From Piezodorus guildinii (lineage: Eukaryota; Arthropoda; Insecta; Hemiptera; Pentatomidae), in assembly GCA_023052935.1 (NCBI GenBank), contig CM041292.1:116804936-116868935 (forward strand): DNA of 64,000 nucleotides, written 5' to 3'. Below are positions 1 to 10,794 of the stretch, piece after piece; positions within the stretch are counted from its first letter, which is position 1, and each line of letters opens with the position of its first letter. Under the pieces are notes generated by a model that worked only from the letters and a program-made list of their open reading frames with translations, made no database searches and was not told where the DNA came from. The translations under genes and the position numbers were made by a program.

Positions 1-89
1 TCAATATCTCAAATAGCCGATTGGACGTTCAGAGAGCCTGGCCAATTTTTATTTACACATCTGTTTTCAAGGTTCAAGAAACCTATATA

Positions 90-1375
90 TCGGGCTGATG
101 CGAAATTAATGCAGGTCTCCTCTATTGCAATATCTTAATTCCAATTGTGTAAACAAAGCTAATCCTAACATTGATCATTATTATACCAAAACAAACCTTA
201 TCTAATACCCTCTCTTTCACCATGAATTTGTTTAGTAAAATCGTTTTGTTCAGTGTGTTCAAAGGTCTTGAATCGAAAATGTCAAAGTGCGATTTTCGTC
301 AAATTTATTTTTACGAATTTAAATTAGGGCGCAGCGGTGCGCAAACGGCTCGTAATATTAATGAAGTGTGGGGTCAGGGGGCTATTAATGAGTGCACGGT
401 GCAGCGTTGGTTCCAGAAGTTTCGCAGAGGAGATTTCGACATCGAAGACAAGGAAGGTCGGGGCCGTCATCTTGCTCTGGACAACGACCAGCTGAGGTCA
501 AAAGTGGAAGAAGACCCAACCAAAACCACACGAGAAATGGCGGCGGAACTCGGTGTGAACCAATCCACAGTTGTACGCCACTTGGAAGCAATTGGTAAGG
601 TAAAAAAGTTGGCCAAGTGGGTGCCACACCAATTAAACGACCACCAAAAAAATCGCCGCTTTGAAATCTGCTCCATGCTTGTGACACGCAATAAAAATGA
701 TCCATTTCTCGATCGCATTGTGACGTGCGATGAAAAATGGATCTTATACGACAACAGAAGGCGTTCTAGCCAATGGCTGGGCAAAGATGAACAACCAAAA
801 CCTTTCCCGAAGCCAAACCTGCACCCAAAAAAGGTTATGGTCACAGTTTGGTGGTATAATGCTGGTGTTATTCACTACAGCTTTCTCAATCGAGGTGAGA
901 CTATAACTGCTGACAAGTACTGTCAAGAAATTGACAGCATGAATCAAAAATTGCAACGTCTTTGCCCAGCATTGATGAATCGGAAGGGGCCGATCCTGCT
1001 CCACGATAACGCCAGACCACACGTTGCACAACCAACGCTTCGACGACTGCACGAGTTGGGCTACGAAGTTCTCCAACATCCGCCTTATTCACCTGACCTC
1101 TCTCCTACAGACTTCCACTTTTTCAGGCATCTGGACAACTTTTTGAGGGAGAAAAATTTTCAAAACCAGGACGACATTGAAAATTCTTTTCGTGATTTCA
1201 TTGAGTCCAGGGATTCGGATTTTTTTTCTGGTGGAATAAGAAAGCTTGTTGAACGTTGGCAAAAGTGCATTGATTCAGATGGAAATTATTTTGATTAAAT
1301 ATATATGGTTAAAGTAAAGATAAGGCGTATTTACAATACCTACTAAAAACCTGCATTAATTTTGCATCAACCCAA
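90..1375 (+). mobile_element. Full-length mariner (Tc1/mariner) transposon
   Basis: A complete 1286-bp mariner. The terminal inverted repeats are about 26 bp: 'gggctgatgcgaaattaatg' near 92-111 pairs with the complement of 1350-1375, with about three mismatches, all C/T or G/A transitions of the kind expected from CpG decay. The element is flanked on both sides by TA (88-89 and 1376-1377), the standard mariner target duplication. It encloses one uninterrupted transposase gene. Intact ends plus an intact gene suggest a young and possibly still competent copy; activity is not shown by sequence alone. Confidence 0.93.
279..1298 (+). CDS. Mariner transposase, intact
   Basis: Catalyses cut-and-paste transposition of the mariner in which it sits. 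The best start is the ATG at 279, giving 339 residues, normal for the family; the frame stays open upstream but only with a TTG. N-terminal helix-turn-helix DNA-binding region about residues 1-110, then the linker motif WVPHQL (residues 114-119). The catalytic triad is complete: D151 in TCDEKW, D243 in LLHDNARPH, D278 in YSPDLSPTD, with exactly 34 residues between the second and third Asp (DD34D). Motifs such as HYSFLN and the ending WQKC..........YFD place it in the cecropia/Hsmar1-like branch (family knowledge). There is no frameshift or stop. The G+C-richer coding DNA contrasts with the AT-rich surroundings. Confidence 0.95.
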   Translation: MSKCDFRQIYFYEFKLGRSGAQTARNINEVWGQGAINECTVQRWFQKFRRGDFDIEDKEGRGRHLALDNDQLRSKVEEDPTKTTREMAAELGVNQSTVVRHLEAIGKVKKLAKWVPHQLNDHQKNRRFEICSMLVTRNKNDPFLDRIVTCDEKWILYDNRRRSSQWLGKDEQPKPFPKPNLHPKKVMVTVWWYNAGVIHYSFLNRGETITADKYCQEIDSMNQKLQRLCPALMNRKGPILLHDNARPHVAQPTLRRLHELGYEVLQHPPYSPDLSPTDFHFFRHLDNFLREKNFQNQDDIENSFRDFIESRDSDFFSGGIRKLVERWQKCIDSDGNYFD

Positions 1376-1615
1376 TAGATTAGACGCACTATTGTTAAGG
1401 CATTTATTAGTTATCATAGATCAAATAATTCTCCTAAAATGAAAAAAATCAAATAAACTATGCACAAAAACTGTGACTATGGCGATAATATTCTCATGTT
1501 AGTCCAAATTTCTACTAATGAGAAATGAAATATTTTTAAAAAGAGAATAAATGGAGGAAAATACATTATATAAGTGAGAACTAAAAAAGGATACAGGGAG
1601 GGAAGAAACCTTGTT
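1376..1615. other. AT-rich spacer, nothing recognised
   Basis: About 240 bp of low-complexity AT-rich sequence between the mariner and the first GC-rich island. No open frame, repeat terminus or RNA gene was recognised. Confidence 0.5.
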
Positions 1616-1619
1616 AGTG

Positions 1620-1870
1620 GTGTGTGAAGCCACGGCCGCCATGAGGGGGGTGATAAAATATTTATTTGCGTATTCTAAATTCAGAGCAATTCTGGGAGGG
1701 TCCAGGAGCAATAAAGCGGGAATTGGTTTTGCCGCGGAACAAGAAGGAGCAAAGAGCTGGCGCCAATAAAACCGGTACAGGCTCCGAATCGAAATCGCCC
1801 CGGCCGCCCCCCGGACGGCATACAGATGTTCCCACCGCCCGTCTTACGCTCTATCCGTCGAATAATTGAA
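1620..1870. other. GC-rich island, candidate conserved non-coding element
   Basis: A sharply bounded GC-rich block in AT-rich DNA, with CpG-containing stretches and an 'aataaaac' homeodomain-like word. Short frames cross it on both strands but neither looks like a protein I recognise. It has no transposon termini. Regulatory element or unrecognised exon are both possible; the evidence is compositional contrast only. Confidence 0.3.
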
Positions 1871-2025
1871 AACATCTCAGTTCTCTTACCAGTCTTAGCG
1901 CCTTTTCAGGTCTATAATAACCTGCCTTTGCTTAAGGTTACAATCAATAAAATAAGTCAGGTAAAAAAAATACTAACTTTATAATGGTTGAAATAATCGG
2001 TCTTTTTTGAATATTTTAATTTTGA

Positions 2026-2064
2026 AGACGTTTCTGCTCAAACTTGTGAGCCATCATCAGGGCT
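2026..2064 (-). ncRNA. Hammerhead ribozyme motif, intact core
   Basis: Read on the minus strand: CTGATGA (2060-2054), then a helix II stem GCTCA/TGAGC (2051-2047 with 2040-2036) and a six-base loop, then GAAAC (2034-2030) followed by GTC. Both invariant boxes are present and the five-pair helix II is perfect. Helix I and III partners and the cleavage triplet were not securely located, so activity is unproven. Confidence 0.6.
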
Positions 2065-2269
2065 ACAAAAGATGCTTGATATGGCTCATTGATGGTACGT
2101 ATTTATATTAATCTCTCATCGTATTATCATTTATCATATTATTATTGTTTGTATCTATAATTATTATGTATATTCGTATATTTGTTTATTTTATTTAATT
2201 ATTGTCACTACATTTATAATTTGTCATAATCATATTGATACGTATATCTTTTTTTGTTCTGATGATTGT

Positions 2270-2308
2270 AGCTCTAATGATGGCTCACACGTTTGAACCG
2301 AAGCGCCT
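2270..2308 (+). ncRNA. Degraded hammerhead motif in opposite arm
   Basis: The inverted counterpart of the motif at 2026-2064. CTAATGA replaces CTGATGA and GAAGC replaces GAAAC, with a helix II remnant between. Two invariant-core substitutions make it very likely inactive. Confidence 0.5.
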
Positions 2309-2356
2309 GCAAAATATTTAAAAAAAACGACTGACTACCGAAAATAATTTCAACAG

Positions 2357-2749
2357 ACTACTATATATCCTCAATATAATACTAACTTTAGCATTAGTGT
2401 AAGCGTTAGAGGCGAATACAAATTTGAAATGCGAATATCTCTTCTCTATACATGAAATATTGTCGCGATTCTTGGTTTCCACCAACTCCTAATCCAAGCA
2501 ACGGCTTTTGATACGGTTTCACTATCTTACTTATATTTAGGCCACAATTTACTGAAGGTTTATAAGTAAAATATATTGTATTACGTTTTGGTTTAGAAGA
2601 GGAAATGAATTTTTCTCTACTCAATTAATCAAAAAATCATTCTTAAAATATGAGTAATATTGACGTATAATGAACCGTTTTAAAGAGCAAGATTTTAGAA
2701 AAGTAAATATGCAATAAAAAAAGTCGAATCAGTTGACAGAAATATGTTG
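2357..2749. other. AT-rich spacer, nothing recognised
   Basis: Low-complexity AT-rich DNA. The frames seen are short and of random composition. Confidence 0.4.
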
Positions 2750-3035
2750 TTTTTGTTTGTTTATTTAACGTCACTTTATGGTACTGTGGCTAATCGGAAA
2801 ATGCTTCAGTGAGAGTCTTAAATTTTGCCTATTCAGGTTTAATTAGAAAAGGGATCTTTAACCACAACCTGACATCGCACAGGCTCGGGACCATCCTTTT
2901 ACGTCCCCTCCGAAGGACGGTATAATTAAGAATTTTCAACTCCCATTAAAAAATCAAAGGACTACCTGAGGTTTAAAAACGCGTGGCATAGAAGGCTGTT
3001 ATGCTACAGACGATCCCTGTATCCCTGATATAAAG
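2750..3035 (-). mobile_element. tRNA-derived SINE copy (family S), diverged
   Basis: Shares a long core with 46886-47180: 'tgtttatttaacgtcacttt', 'gggatcttta', 'ctgacatcgcacaggctc' and 'ccgaaggacgg' occur in the same order. By comparison with that copy the tRNA-like head lies near 2960-3030 on the minus strand. Here both polymerase III boxes are decayed. The TTTATTTAA-type tail lies at the low-coordinate end. Confidence 0.65.
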
Positions 3036-4015
3036 TTGTTATAAGCCCATAAGCTTATGAATTTATTTGTATTGTTATAATGAAGGAGGCTATGGTGGTT
3101 CAATATTTAACAAGTTATATTCATCCAAAAAGTATGCAGGATCAATACATACAAAATCATACGTAAGTTGTTAAAATAAATGGGAAATTGTTATAAATCA
3201 ATAAACTAGCAATTAATTATTTCTACTTTTCTATAAAAACAGACATTTTTCTCTTAGCTAAATGGGATCCTGAGGAAACTAAATTAAACTATTTAATTGT
3301 ATAACAAATAATTTATTAGAAAAATAAAACAGTAATAAACCGAATAGTAAAGAAATTATTCCACCATAAATTGCAGTAATTACAAATTTTTGACAATGAC
3401 ATCTAAAATCACCTGAAGCAGTTAGATCTGCAGGAGCTGTGGACAGTGTTTCACTTTAAAATAACAAGCAAATGAAATCACGAGTGAGGAGTATGAAATT
3501 CATTGAGGAAGTATTTGGTATCCTCGAAAATAATAATTTTATGACTGGTAATAATACCACATCTATTTAGTGTCTTTGTTTTATTTTAACTTTTATTCCA
3601 TTTTATATTGTAAGTCCTAGAAAAGACATAAAATATTCTTTCCTAACCCACCTTTTACATCCTCCTAAAAACAGAATTTCTTTAACGTAATTGTATGTAC
3701 TTTCTAGCTCAATTCACAGGGATTTAATCTACTATCATTCTCTAATTTCATGTTTTGGTAAAAGATAAGACTACCACATATAATATATACTAAAATAATT
3801 CCTCTTCGACAGAAATAAAAGCTAAAACCTCAGTCCGTCAACGTCTGTAATGAGTTTTTGTTTTAGCGTCACCGACGAGGATGTGGTCACCGGGAAACAC
3901 TCTTAAATATTTAACGTTGAGTGAGTATTCTCAAAACTCGCGGAAACAGTTTACCGGAAGTGCTTTTATAAAAAATTTATGACCCACTTCCAATCCTAAC
4001 TTAAGGTCCTTTCAA

Positions 4016-4050
<35 letters not shown>

Positions 4051-5810
4051 TGACTAATATGGAATTCATCACAAAAATCGATAAATTTTCATAAACATTC
4101 TAAATTTGCTCGAAATAGTAGCTAATCATATTCACTGAATACGTGACAACTTTAATAACCCTTTTAACCCTTTTAAGAAAGGGTGAACTGTGATGCTCTC
4201 TATTTAGTCAAACAGTAAAATTTAAAATAAGTCACTCTAGATTTATTGTATTTTAGACTATACTTTGGTTTACCGGATGATAAATAGTTTTATGTATAAG
4301 GAATATTCTAATTGGTATGGTGTGATGGTAAAAACTTTATTGTAAAATATAGTTTGAGGATTTTTTTTTCATAATTTTCAACCGATCCGTCATTTTCGAA
4401 GCCCATAATTTCCTGGAAGTTTTTAATTATGTTATCTAAGTAGCTCATAACTGATTAACTAATTGTTATTATCATTTCAGATTTCAAAGATATTAGTGTT
4501 GATTATTTAGTCCTAGTGTTTACTTTTGTTTATTAGTTTATGTTATTTTTCTGGTACAAAGAAAATAACGAATTAAAAGACAACATTCTATAATTTATAA
4601 TAAGAGCTATTATTTTATTTTTCTTGTTACTAAAAAAAAAAGATATATCCATCATAGTAATACTTTAACCACGGTTATATCATGATTTGTTTTTTCAAGT
4701 GAAACTAAAAATATTATATTATATGATCGGTTAATAGTTGAAGTTGACAACTGATTAAAAAAAAAAGTTTAAATTATTCACTACACCATTCCCCCCCCCC
4801 AAAAAAAAATAATTCTATTGTTTTCATTGGATTTCATTGGACCAAGTGGAATAAAACTGAAATTATCAAATCATTATTGGTAATTAGCAAAAATATTCTT
4901 TAGTCTGCTAAATAATAATTAACAACTAGATGGTTTTAACGTTTCGTCAAGTCATGCAATCAAGAATGAAAATGTTTTTCAGAAAAAAAATATAATAATA
5001 TTAATTTTTTCTGAAGAAATACATAAATAATCGGTTAATTCTTCCAAATGTTTAGTATACAACAATAATTAGTTTGAGTCAATGTTTTACATTAACATTA
5101 GGAAGCAAAGCATATGTTGGATTTTATAATTATATATTATAAAGTTTATATGGAGAATTTGGAATATTTTATATTTGACAAAATGGATACAAATATGACT
5201 GATTGTAGAAACCATTGGTGATGGGAAAAGATCCTAACGTAGATTAAAAATAATTATCATTGTATAATTTTAATAATCATTGTATAATACCTTTTTGGAA
5301 GCATTAAGAACCAATTTTTTATCAAGACTTTTTTATTAAATTTTTAATCAATAACATCATAATTTTATTTCGACAAGTCAAAGATGTTACATGTTAGTAT
5401 AAATGATCTGCGTTTACGGTTGTGCGGTTGGTTAAAATAGAATTCTAAAAAAGTTAATAAAAAAAAGCTTATTTTAAAGCAGTAACTAATCGATATCTAT
5501 TCAGATTAATTATAAATTTAACTAACTAACAAAGCAAATCAATTTCGATAAGAGTCAATTACTTATTAAACAACTATTATTGTATAATTAAGCTCAAGAC
5601 TAATTAAATAACACTTGTTGCTATGCCATTAACAGAGTCCCTTTCCTTTCATAAAACACCGAAAAGCAATTACACTAACATTCCTAAATTTATCACTCCG
5701 CTAAAAGGAAATTAAACGTACGAATTCCAGAATATATTATCGTTAATGAATTGCTGTTTACAATTAGTACAGTTAATCTGATCTTAACTCCCATTTTTTT
5801 TTTCTTTTTT
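3036..5810. other. AT-rich intergenic or intronic DNA
   Basis: No gene recognised in 2.8 kb. Contains a homopolymer T run (about 4019-4049), a C-run/A-run junction near 4790-4810 and short A runs. The stretch 3830-3965 is slightly richer in GC but has no recognisable feature. Confidence 0.5.
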
Positions 5811-5814
5811 CTGA

Positions 5815-6065
5815 GAACTCGGATCGCAATGCTTCCAGTGGGAGGTTGGGGATCCTTAAGTTATGCGCAGAAGAGGGCCCTAACTGCCTCAGTAGATCAC
5901 CCCCAGGCCTCAATTAATGGCTACATCTTACCCTGAATATATTTACACTATATTAATACCTCTCATTTATTATCTACTTACGGACCCCTATCCATCTCCC
6001 ACCGTCCGATCTTCCTGCCCTATTTAGCCATTCCCCTTTCGCGGAATAGCGCCAAATTTACCTGT
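5815..6065. other. GC-rich island, candidate conserved non-coding element
   Basis: A GC-rich block beginning just after a T run. It contains 'cctcaattaatggc' (homeodomain core) and 'cctatttagcc' (MEF2-like), and no transposon ends. A short plus-strand frame crosses it but starts in AT-rich flank and ends without splice context. Regulatory function is inferred from composition only. Confidence 0.3.
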
Positions 6066-6147
6066 CTAGAAATAGACATAAATTTTTTTGATGGGATATT
6101 TAAACTGAATTTTGACGTTCATGTGAAGCTCCATACAGGAATCATAT

Positions 6148-6182
6148 AAGACCTGAAGATGTATAAACAGCCGAAACGTAAA
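6148..6182 (+). ncRNA. Hammerhead-like core with weak helix II
   Basis: CTGAAGA (6153-6159) matches the CUGANGA box and GAAAC (6173-6177) is followed by GT. The 13 bases between them no longer form a good helix II. Probably a decayed relative of the motifs at 2026, 41503 and 60266. Confidence 0.35.
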
Positions 6183-6464
6183 AAACAAAGAGTTTTGAAG
6201 TGGATATGTCCTAATGAAAAAAAAAAAAATTCCTGACATGGTAAAACAATCATGGACTATGAAGGAGTATAAAAGGTAATGCAAGAAAGAAATAATCTAC
6301 TAATATTTACGTGTAACCATCTCTATGTACATTGGAACAAACATAACTCATAAATGATAGGTCCTAGAGACAAATATTATACAACAAAAATATTCTTCAC
6401 TACATTTCTATTGTAACATAGGAACTGTCTCCCAAATTGATTCGCGCAACAAAGATAGAGCGAG

Positions 6465-7333
6465 TAAAAAAAAAAAAAAATCTTGTGCGCGCAACAGACG
6501 ACTCTAACTTACCTCCGTCATTCATATCAATTCAAGAATTTTTAAACAATTAAGAAAGGAAAATAAATGGTTAAAGAATTATTTACATTGGATTTCAATA
6601 GAAACATGTGTTTTATTAAATAACCTTTTATCGGCCTTTCATCCCTCTCCGTTAACTTTTACGCTAGTTTGTACGTATAAGATTTTTCTAAAATCTTTAG
6701 CATTACAATATAAGTGCAAAAACAAAAAATTGCATTAAAAAATGTTTTTGCAGTTATCTCCTTTAGTTGGATATCGAATTCGTCCAACTTATATATTTAC
6801 CAGTTTTTTAGCAATGCTAATAAGATGATATAGTCAATTTCATAAGAACTACAAAATTAAAGGTACTTTAGAGGAAGAAATTTTAAAATATTGGCATTTA
6901 AGCCCTGTCAGACTATTTCAATCAGAAAGAAGCCTACATGATGTTAAAGCCCATTTTCACTTTGCATCAATATAGGAAGTTAAATCAAAATTGGTTAGAG
7001 CCGTTTTTGAGAAAACTATAAAAAGATGCAAAATGCATGATATAAAGTGGCTCTTATGGTTAGCTGATTTTAATGAAAAAGTTGCCGTAACATTTCGGGA
7101 TAATAGTTGTCTTAAATATCAAATTTCAGTTTCGTACGACTTATCGTTTTTGTGCTAGACTTACCAAACACACACACGGAGACGGACACACAGACCTTTT
7201 TTCGGGACTTGGTTATTTGGACTCAAGGGACCCTAAAACGTGAAATCCGTTAAAAACTAGTATTCGAAAATTTTTACGATCGCAATAATTTCCCTTATTA
7301 TGTATTTCATATATAGGTAAGTGAAAATGCCAA
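6465..7333 (+). repeat. Family A repeat, copy A1
   Basis: One of at least nine related sequences here. The left end is '(a)n atc t.gtg.g' followed by 'aacttacctcc'. The body carries 'ttaagccctgtcagactatt', a (CA)n tract and 'gggacttggttatttggact'. The right end is 'cgatcgcaataatttc' and 'ataggtaagtgaaa'. The ends contain the inverted words acttacct/aggtaagt, suggesting a non-autonomous DNA element, but the left end extends about 25 bp beyond that word, so the class is unresolved. No coding capacity. Confidence 0.75.
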
Positions 7334-7339
7334 CGCTAA

Positions 7340-7704
7340 AAAAAAAAAAATCATTTAAAACAACATAGCTCCTAAACAGAAAGCATAGCGACTAAATGTT
7401 ATTATATACGGAAATAAGTAAGGAAGAAATAAGGAAATAATACAATTCCTATATTAAAAATCTGACGAACAATAAATATTGCACCATTCGTTGAGTGAAA
7501 TGTTTTAGCATTGTTCTAAATAGTATTCAGGCTGGTTATATTATAAAATTTTTGATTGAAATTTATTTAAGATTTTAAAGATTTCTCTTTTAATTTATTA
7601 CTGTTGTTTTGAGCATTGATAAACTTATAATAATGATAATAATTGACTTATGTTTTAAAAAATGAAAATTAAGTTTAAAAAAAAAAATATAGCCTCAAAC
7701 TTAT
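7340..7704. other. AT-rich spacer
   Basis: A-rich and T-rich low-complexity DNA after family A1; nothing recognised. Confidence 0.4.
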
Positions 7705-7905
7705 GTAATAATAATAATAATAATTCTTTATTTATTCTGGGACAAGTCCCTTCAGAATAACATAACAGGAAATAAAAAAGGTGGACTTAAGACTAGAGTC
7801 TTAGAGTAAAATGACTGAAAAACAGAAAAGAATTAAACTAATAAAATAACTGAAAAGCTAAATTGTAATAAAAATGTACAAACCAGAAAAATAAAAGTAT
7901 GTTAA
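7705..7905 (-). repeat. LINE 3'-end-like repeat fragment
   Basis: An (AAT)n tract precedes 'ttctttatttattctgggac' and 'cagaataacata'. A related segment occurs at 31725-31800 ('actttattctcggactaagt', 'aagaataacatg'). Read on the minus strand both look like the 3' untranslated end of a non-LTR retrotransposon ending near AATAAA-like words. No coding part is attached. Confidence 0.4.
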
Positions 7906-7962
7906 CATGAGAACAAAAAATTATATAAAAAAAAAAAATTATCAGATAAAAGAAATATATAT

Positions 7963-8278
<316 letters not shown>

Positions 8279-8462
8279 TGTATGTATTTAAATATTAATT
8301 ACTTATTAAGAAGAACTCTTCAAGATATTATAAAATTATGTAAACGTACCATATAATATTCTTTATCGATATTTACTTCATTAGTAATGAGAGATAAAAT
8401 AAGTAATTTGATGATGGAATAATCGACTTTTTTTTCGACTGAAAAGGTGGTTTTCAAATACA

Positions 8463-8801
8463 TCAATGTTTCATGTCAATTAATTTCGAACGACGTAAAT
8501 AACATTTAATATTTATATTAGATATGGATCTTCTGTCGTATAGGTGATATAGAATTTCAAACAAAACCCTTTTGCTTCTAACATGAATTATTAAAATTCT
8601 TTGTAAGATCAACACTAATGTTGTATCAGTTATGAGAGATAAAATATTATCCATATAACTCTGGGATAACTCAATTTTATACAAATTATCCGTTATATGA
8701 ATGATGAATTTACAAGATGTAAGAATCCTTTCATAGACACGCTGTAGCTCTGTTTCAGCTATATTGGTTAGTAGTTCATTTCTGTACCTCCTATACTTCA
8801 T
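8463..8801 (-). CDS. Unrecognised 112-codon open frame
   Basis: From the ATG at 8801 to a stop at 8463 on the minus strand. I do not recognise the protein. It is rich in Leu, Ile, Arg and Lys, with helix-friendly segments such as ETELQRVYERIL and SLITDTTLVLILQRIL. A frame this long is unusual in DNA this AT-rich, which is why it is listed. There is no promoter, no splice signal I trust, and a C-run/A-run lies just upstream. It may be a decayed transposon fragment or chance. Confidence 0.2.
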   Translation of the reverse strand: MKYRRYRNELLTNIAETELQRVYERILTSCKFIIHITDNLYKIELSQSYMDNILSLITDTTLVLILQRILIIHVRSKRVLFEILYHLYDRRSISNINIKCYLRRSKLIDMKH

Positions 8802-9009
8802 AAATCCACTCCCCCCCCCCCCAAAAAAAAAACTCAATATATCCCTGCTTAAAAAAAAACAGTAAATTATAGATGGACATATTCATGATCTATTGTCTTC
8901 CAAGTCAGGAAGAAATACCAAAGCCACATTTTATATCTGACATTTATGCAAAATTGGTAGCGCTATTGATTAGTGTCCATAAATTTGTAATTTTTTTTAC
9001 CTTGAAGGT

Positions 9010-9395
9010 TAGTCTGCTGCAAATTATTATATAAGATTTTATTATTTCTAAATAACTATATTATGTTATGAGTGTTGATAGGCAAATGGCTAATTTGAAA
9101 AGAAATAAGTTGTAAGTATTATATTGTAGTTAACTTAAAACGCTATATCTTTGCTATTTCTGAACCGATTTCAACGATTTTTTTTTTATTCGGAGGAAAT
9201 TTAATTTTTCTATCGAATCGCACAAGTGTTTGGTATTTAGTTAATTCGTATAGCGAACAAACGCTTTCTTTTTTTTTTTTTTTTTTTTTTTTTTGTATTC
9301 ATTAGTCGAGAGGGGGTAATTTTGTTTCTCAGTTTTGATTTTAAATTTGATTGCAAAGGTTCATCATTAAAAATAATAAACCAAAAGCATTTACA
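9010..9395 (+). repeat. Family B repeat (MITE-like)
   Basis: The left part has 'gctgcaaattatta' and 'atttctaaataactatatta'; the middle has 'ctatttctgaaccgatttca'; the right end is 'aaataataaaccaaaag'. The shortest complete copy (22604-22897) shows that the two ends are inverted versions of 'tggtttattattt'. A second right terminus (about 9640-9693, 'ggtcgattacaaacgttc') and another near 10438-10482 belong to the same family. No coding capacity. Confidence 0.6.
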
Positions 9396-9894
9396 CCATA
9401 CTTCTTCACTATTTCCTTTTCTTTCGATTTTCGTTTAAATAATTCAAATAAAATTACCTGTTTCCAGAACAACTTAAATTTTTTCTCTAACATCAAGAAT
9501 AATAAATCATGAGTTACTGAGGAATCACATTTCTTTTAAGTTGTGGATTTACCATATACGATAATTATTTTTTCTTTGTTCGTTGAACGGACGGCAGATA
9601 AACGGACTCAAATTTTAAGGGGGGGGAGGGAGGGAGATTTTGTTTTTGGTTTTTTTGGTCGATTACAAACGTTCTTATTAAATATAATAAACCAAATTGA
9701 GGAAAGGTAGATGAAACGTCTTTTCCGGTTTCTTTCAACGTATAATAGACTTATAAAAGAAGGATAGGTTATTACTTAATAAATATATTTCTCCTAGAAA
9801 TACAGTCACCAATTTAGTAATACATCATTAAATATATAATGGATTTATAAAATAAAAGTGTCCAATATCGTTCGGGATGTGATTTTTTTTTAAA

Positions 9895-10165
9895 CGTATT
9901 GGTTACAGTTGAAAAGCAGGCGAAGCAGATGATGGAAGGGAAGCAGAGCTTGGAAGCGGATAAGCCGACGAAGGTGGAGGTGGAGGAGATGCGGTCCTCA
10001 CTGAAGAGAACACATGCATATAAAATTCATGGGGAGGGCCCGCCTGAGCCCCCTCCCATGATCGAATTCACACCCCCCCCCCTCCTTCTCTAAGACATTA
10101 TATTCCAGCAACGTTCCGACCCCGCGGCCGCCCTCCAACGCCATGACGTCTAGCTCATCTCTGCT
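9895..10165 (+). other. Purine-rich GC island, possible exon or regulatory block
   Basis: Follows a T-run and 'ttggttacag', which could be a splice acceptor. The following frame stays open for about 60 codons with strongly G-ending codons (residues such as KVEVEEMRSSLKRTHAYK), unlike the surrounding DNA. No matching donor or homolog is recognised, and a C-run ends it. It then continues into a CpG-containing block to about 10165. Could equally be a conserved non-coding element. Confidence 0.25.
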
Positions 10166-10169
10166 CGTT

Positions 10170-10790
10170 TATATGATACGTCTTGCGTCGCCGTATAAAT
10201 TACTTTCTGTCAACGGAAAACTAACAGGGAAAAATATCGATTTTCGAGTATATGAAACCCAAAAGTTTTACATTTTTAACATATCTAACAAGCATAAAAT
10301 AACTTGACTTACGAAATAGTTTAATCACAAGTTTCTCTTTTTTTAGACCATTTGATCAGTCAGCAGGTTAGTTTCTATAACAGATAATATAAATACTGAC
10401 TTTAACCATTATCTCTTTATATATAAAATGGGGTCTTTTGGTTTATTACTTTCTATAATGAACCTATGTAATTGATCCAAAAAAAAAAAACAATACTCCA
10501 TCGTTGATCCTAAGACCTAGTCGTTTTAAAATGGCAGCCGATTAAAACTGATTTAATTCAATGTTCAGTTATTTTTGAAGATAGAGAATAATTTTATTAA
10601 TGTTTTTAACCTAAAAAAAACCCGAACAATTTGTAAACATTGCTCATAACTATAAAAATGTGAATAATTTTTGTTATTCAGAGAGATATCTTAGCTTTAC
10701 ATTTACAAAGAAAATTCTGATATTTCTTTACATTGAATTTCGCTATTCATATTTTGGTTTAGAATTTTATATTTTCCTTGATTCTTAATA
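10170..10790. other. AT-rich spacer with a family B terminus
   Basis: Mostly AT-rich. The segment 10438-10482 ('tttggtttattactttctat' and 'atgaacc') is an isolated family B end in minus orientation. Nothing else recognised. Confidence 0.4.
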
Positions 10791-10794
10791 TAGG

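Larger units (their letters stand above)
1983..2356. repeat. Inverted-repeat element with a hammerhead motif in each arm
   Basis: The left arm (about 1983-2115) and the right arm (about 2230-2356) are imperfect inverted copies of each other. Shared words include the complement of 'gatggctcac' and 'ttatttcaac', and 'tacgtat' in the inner parts. Each arm holds a hammerhead-like core (2026-2064 minus, 2270-2308 plus), and an AT-rich centre separates them. Hammerhead ribozymes are known in the terminal repeats (pLTRs) of Penelope-like elements and in retrozymes; no Penelope reverse transcriptase is present here, so this is a non-autonomous or relic structure. Confidence 0.6.

Noticed and set aside
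385..1092. Several frames of 60-125 codons antisense or out of frame to the mariner
   Set aside because: Shadows of the transposase gene; none has recognisable motifs.
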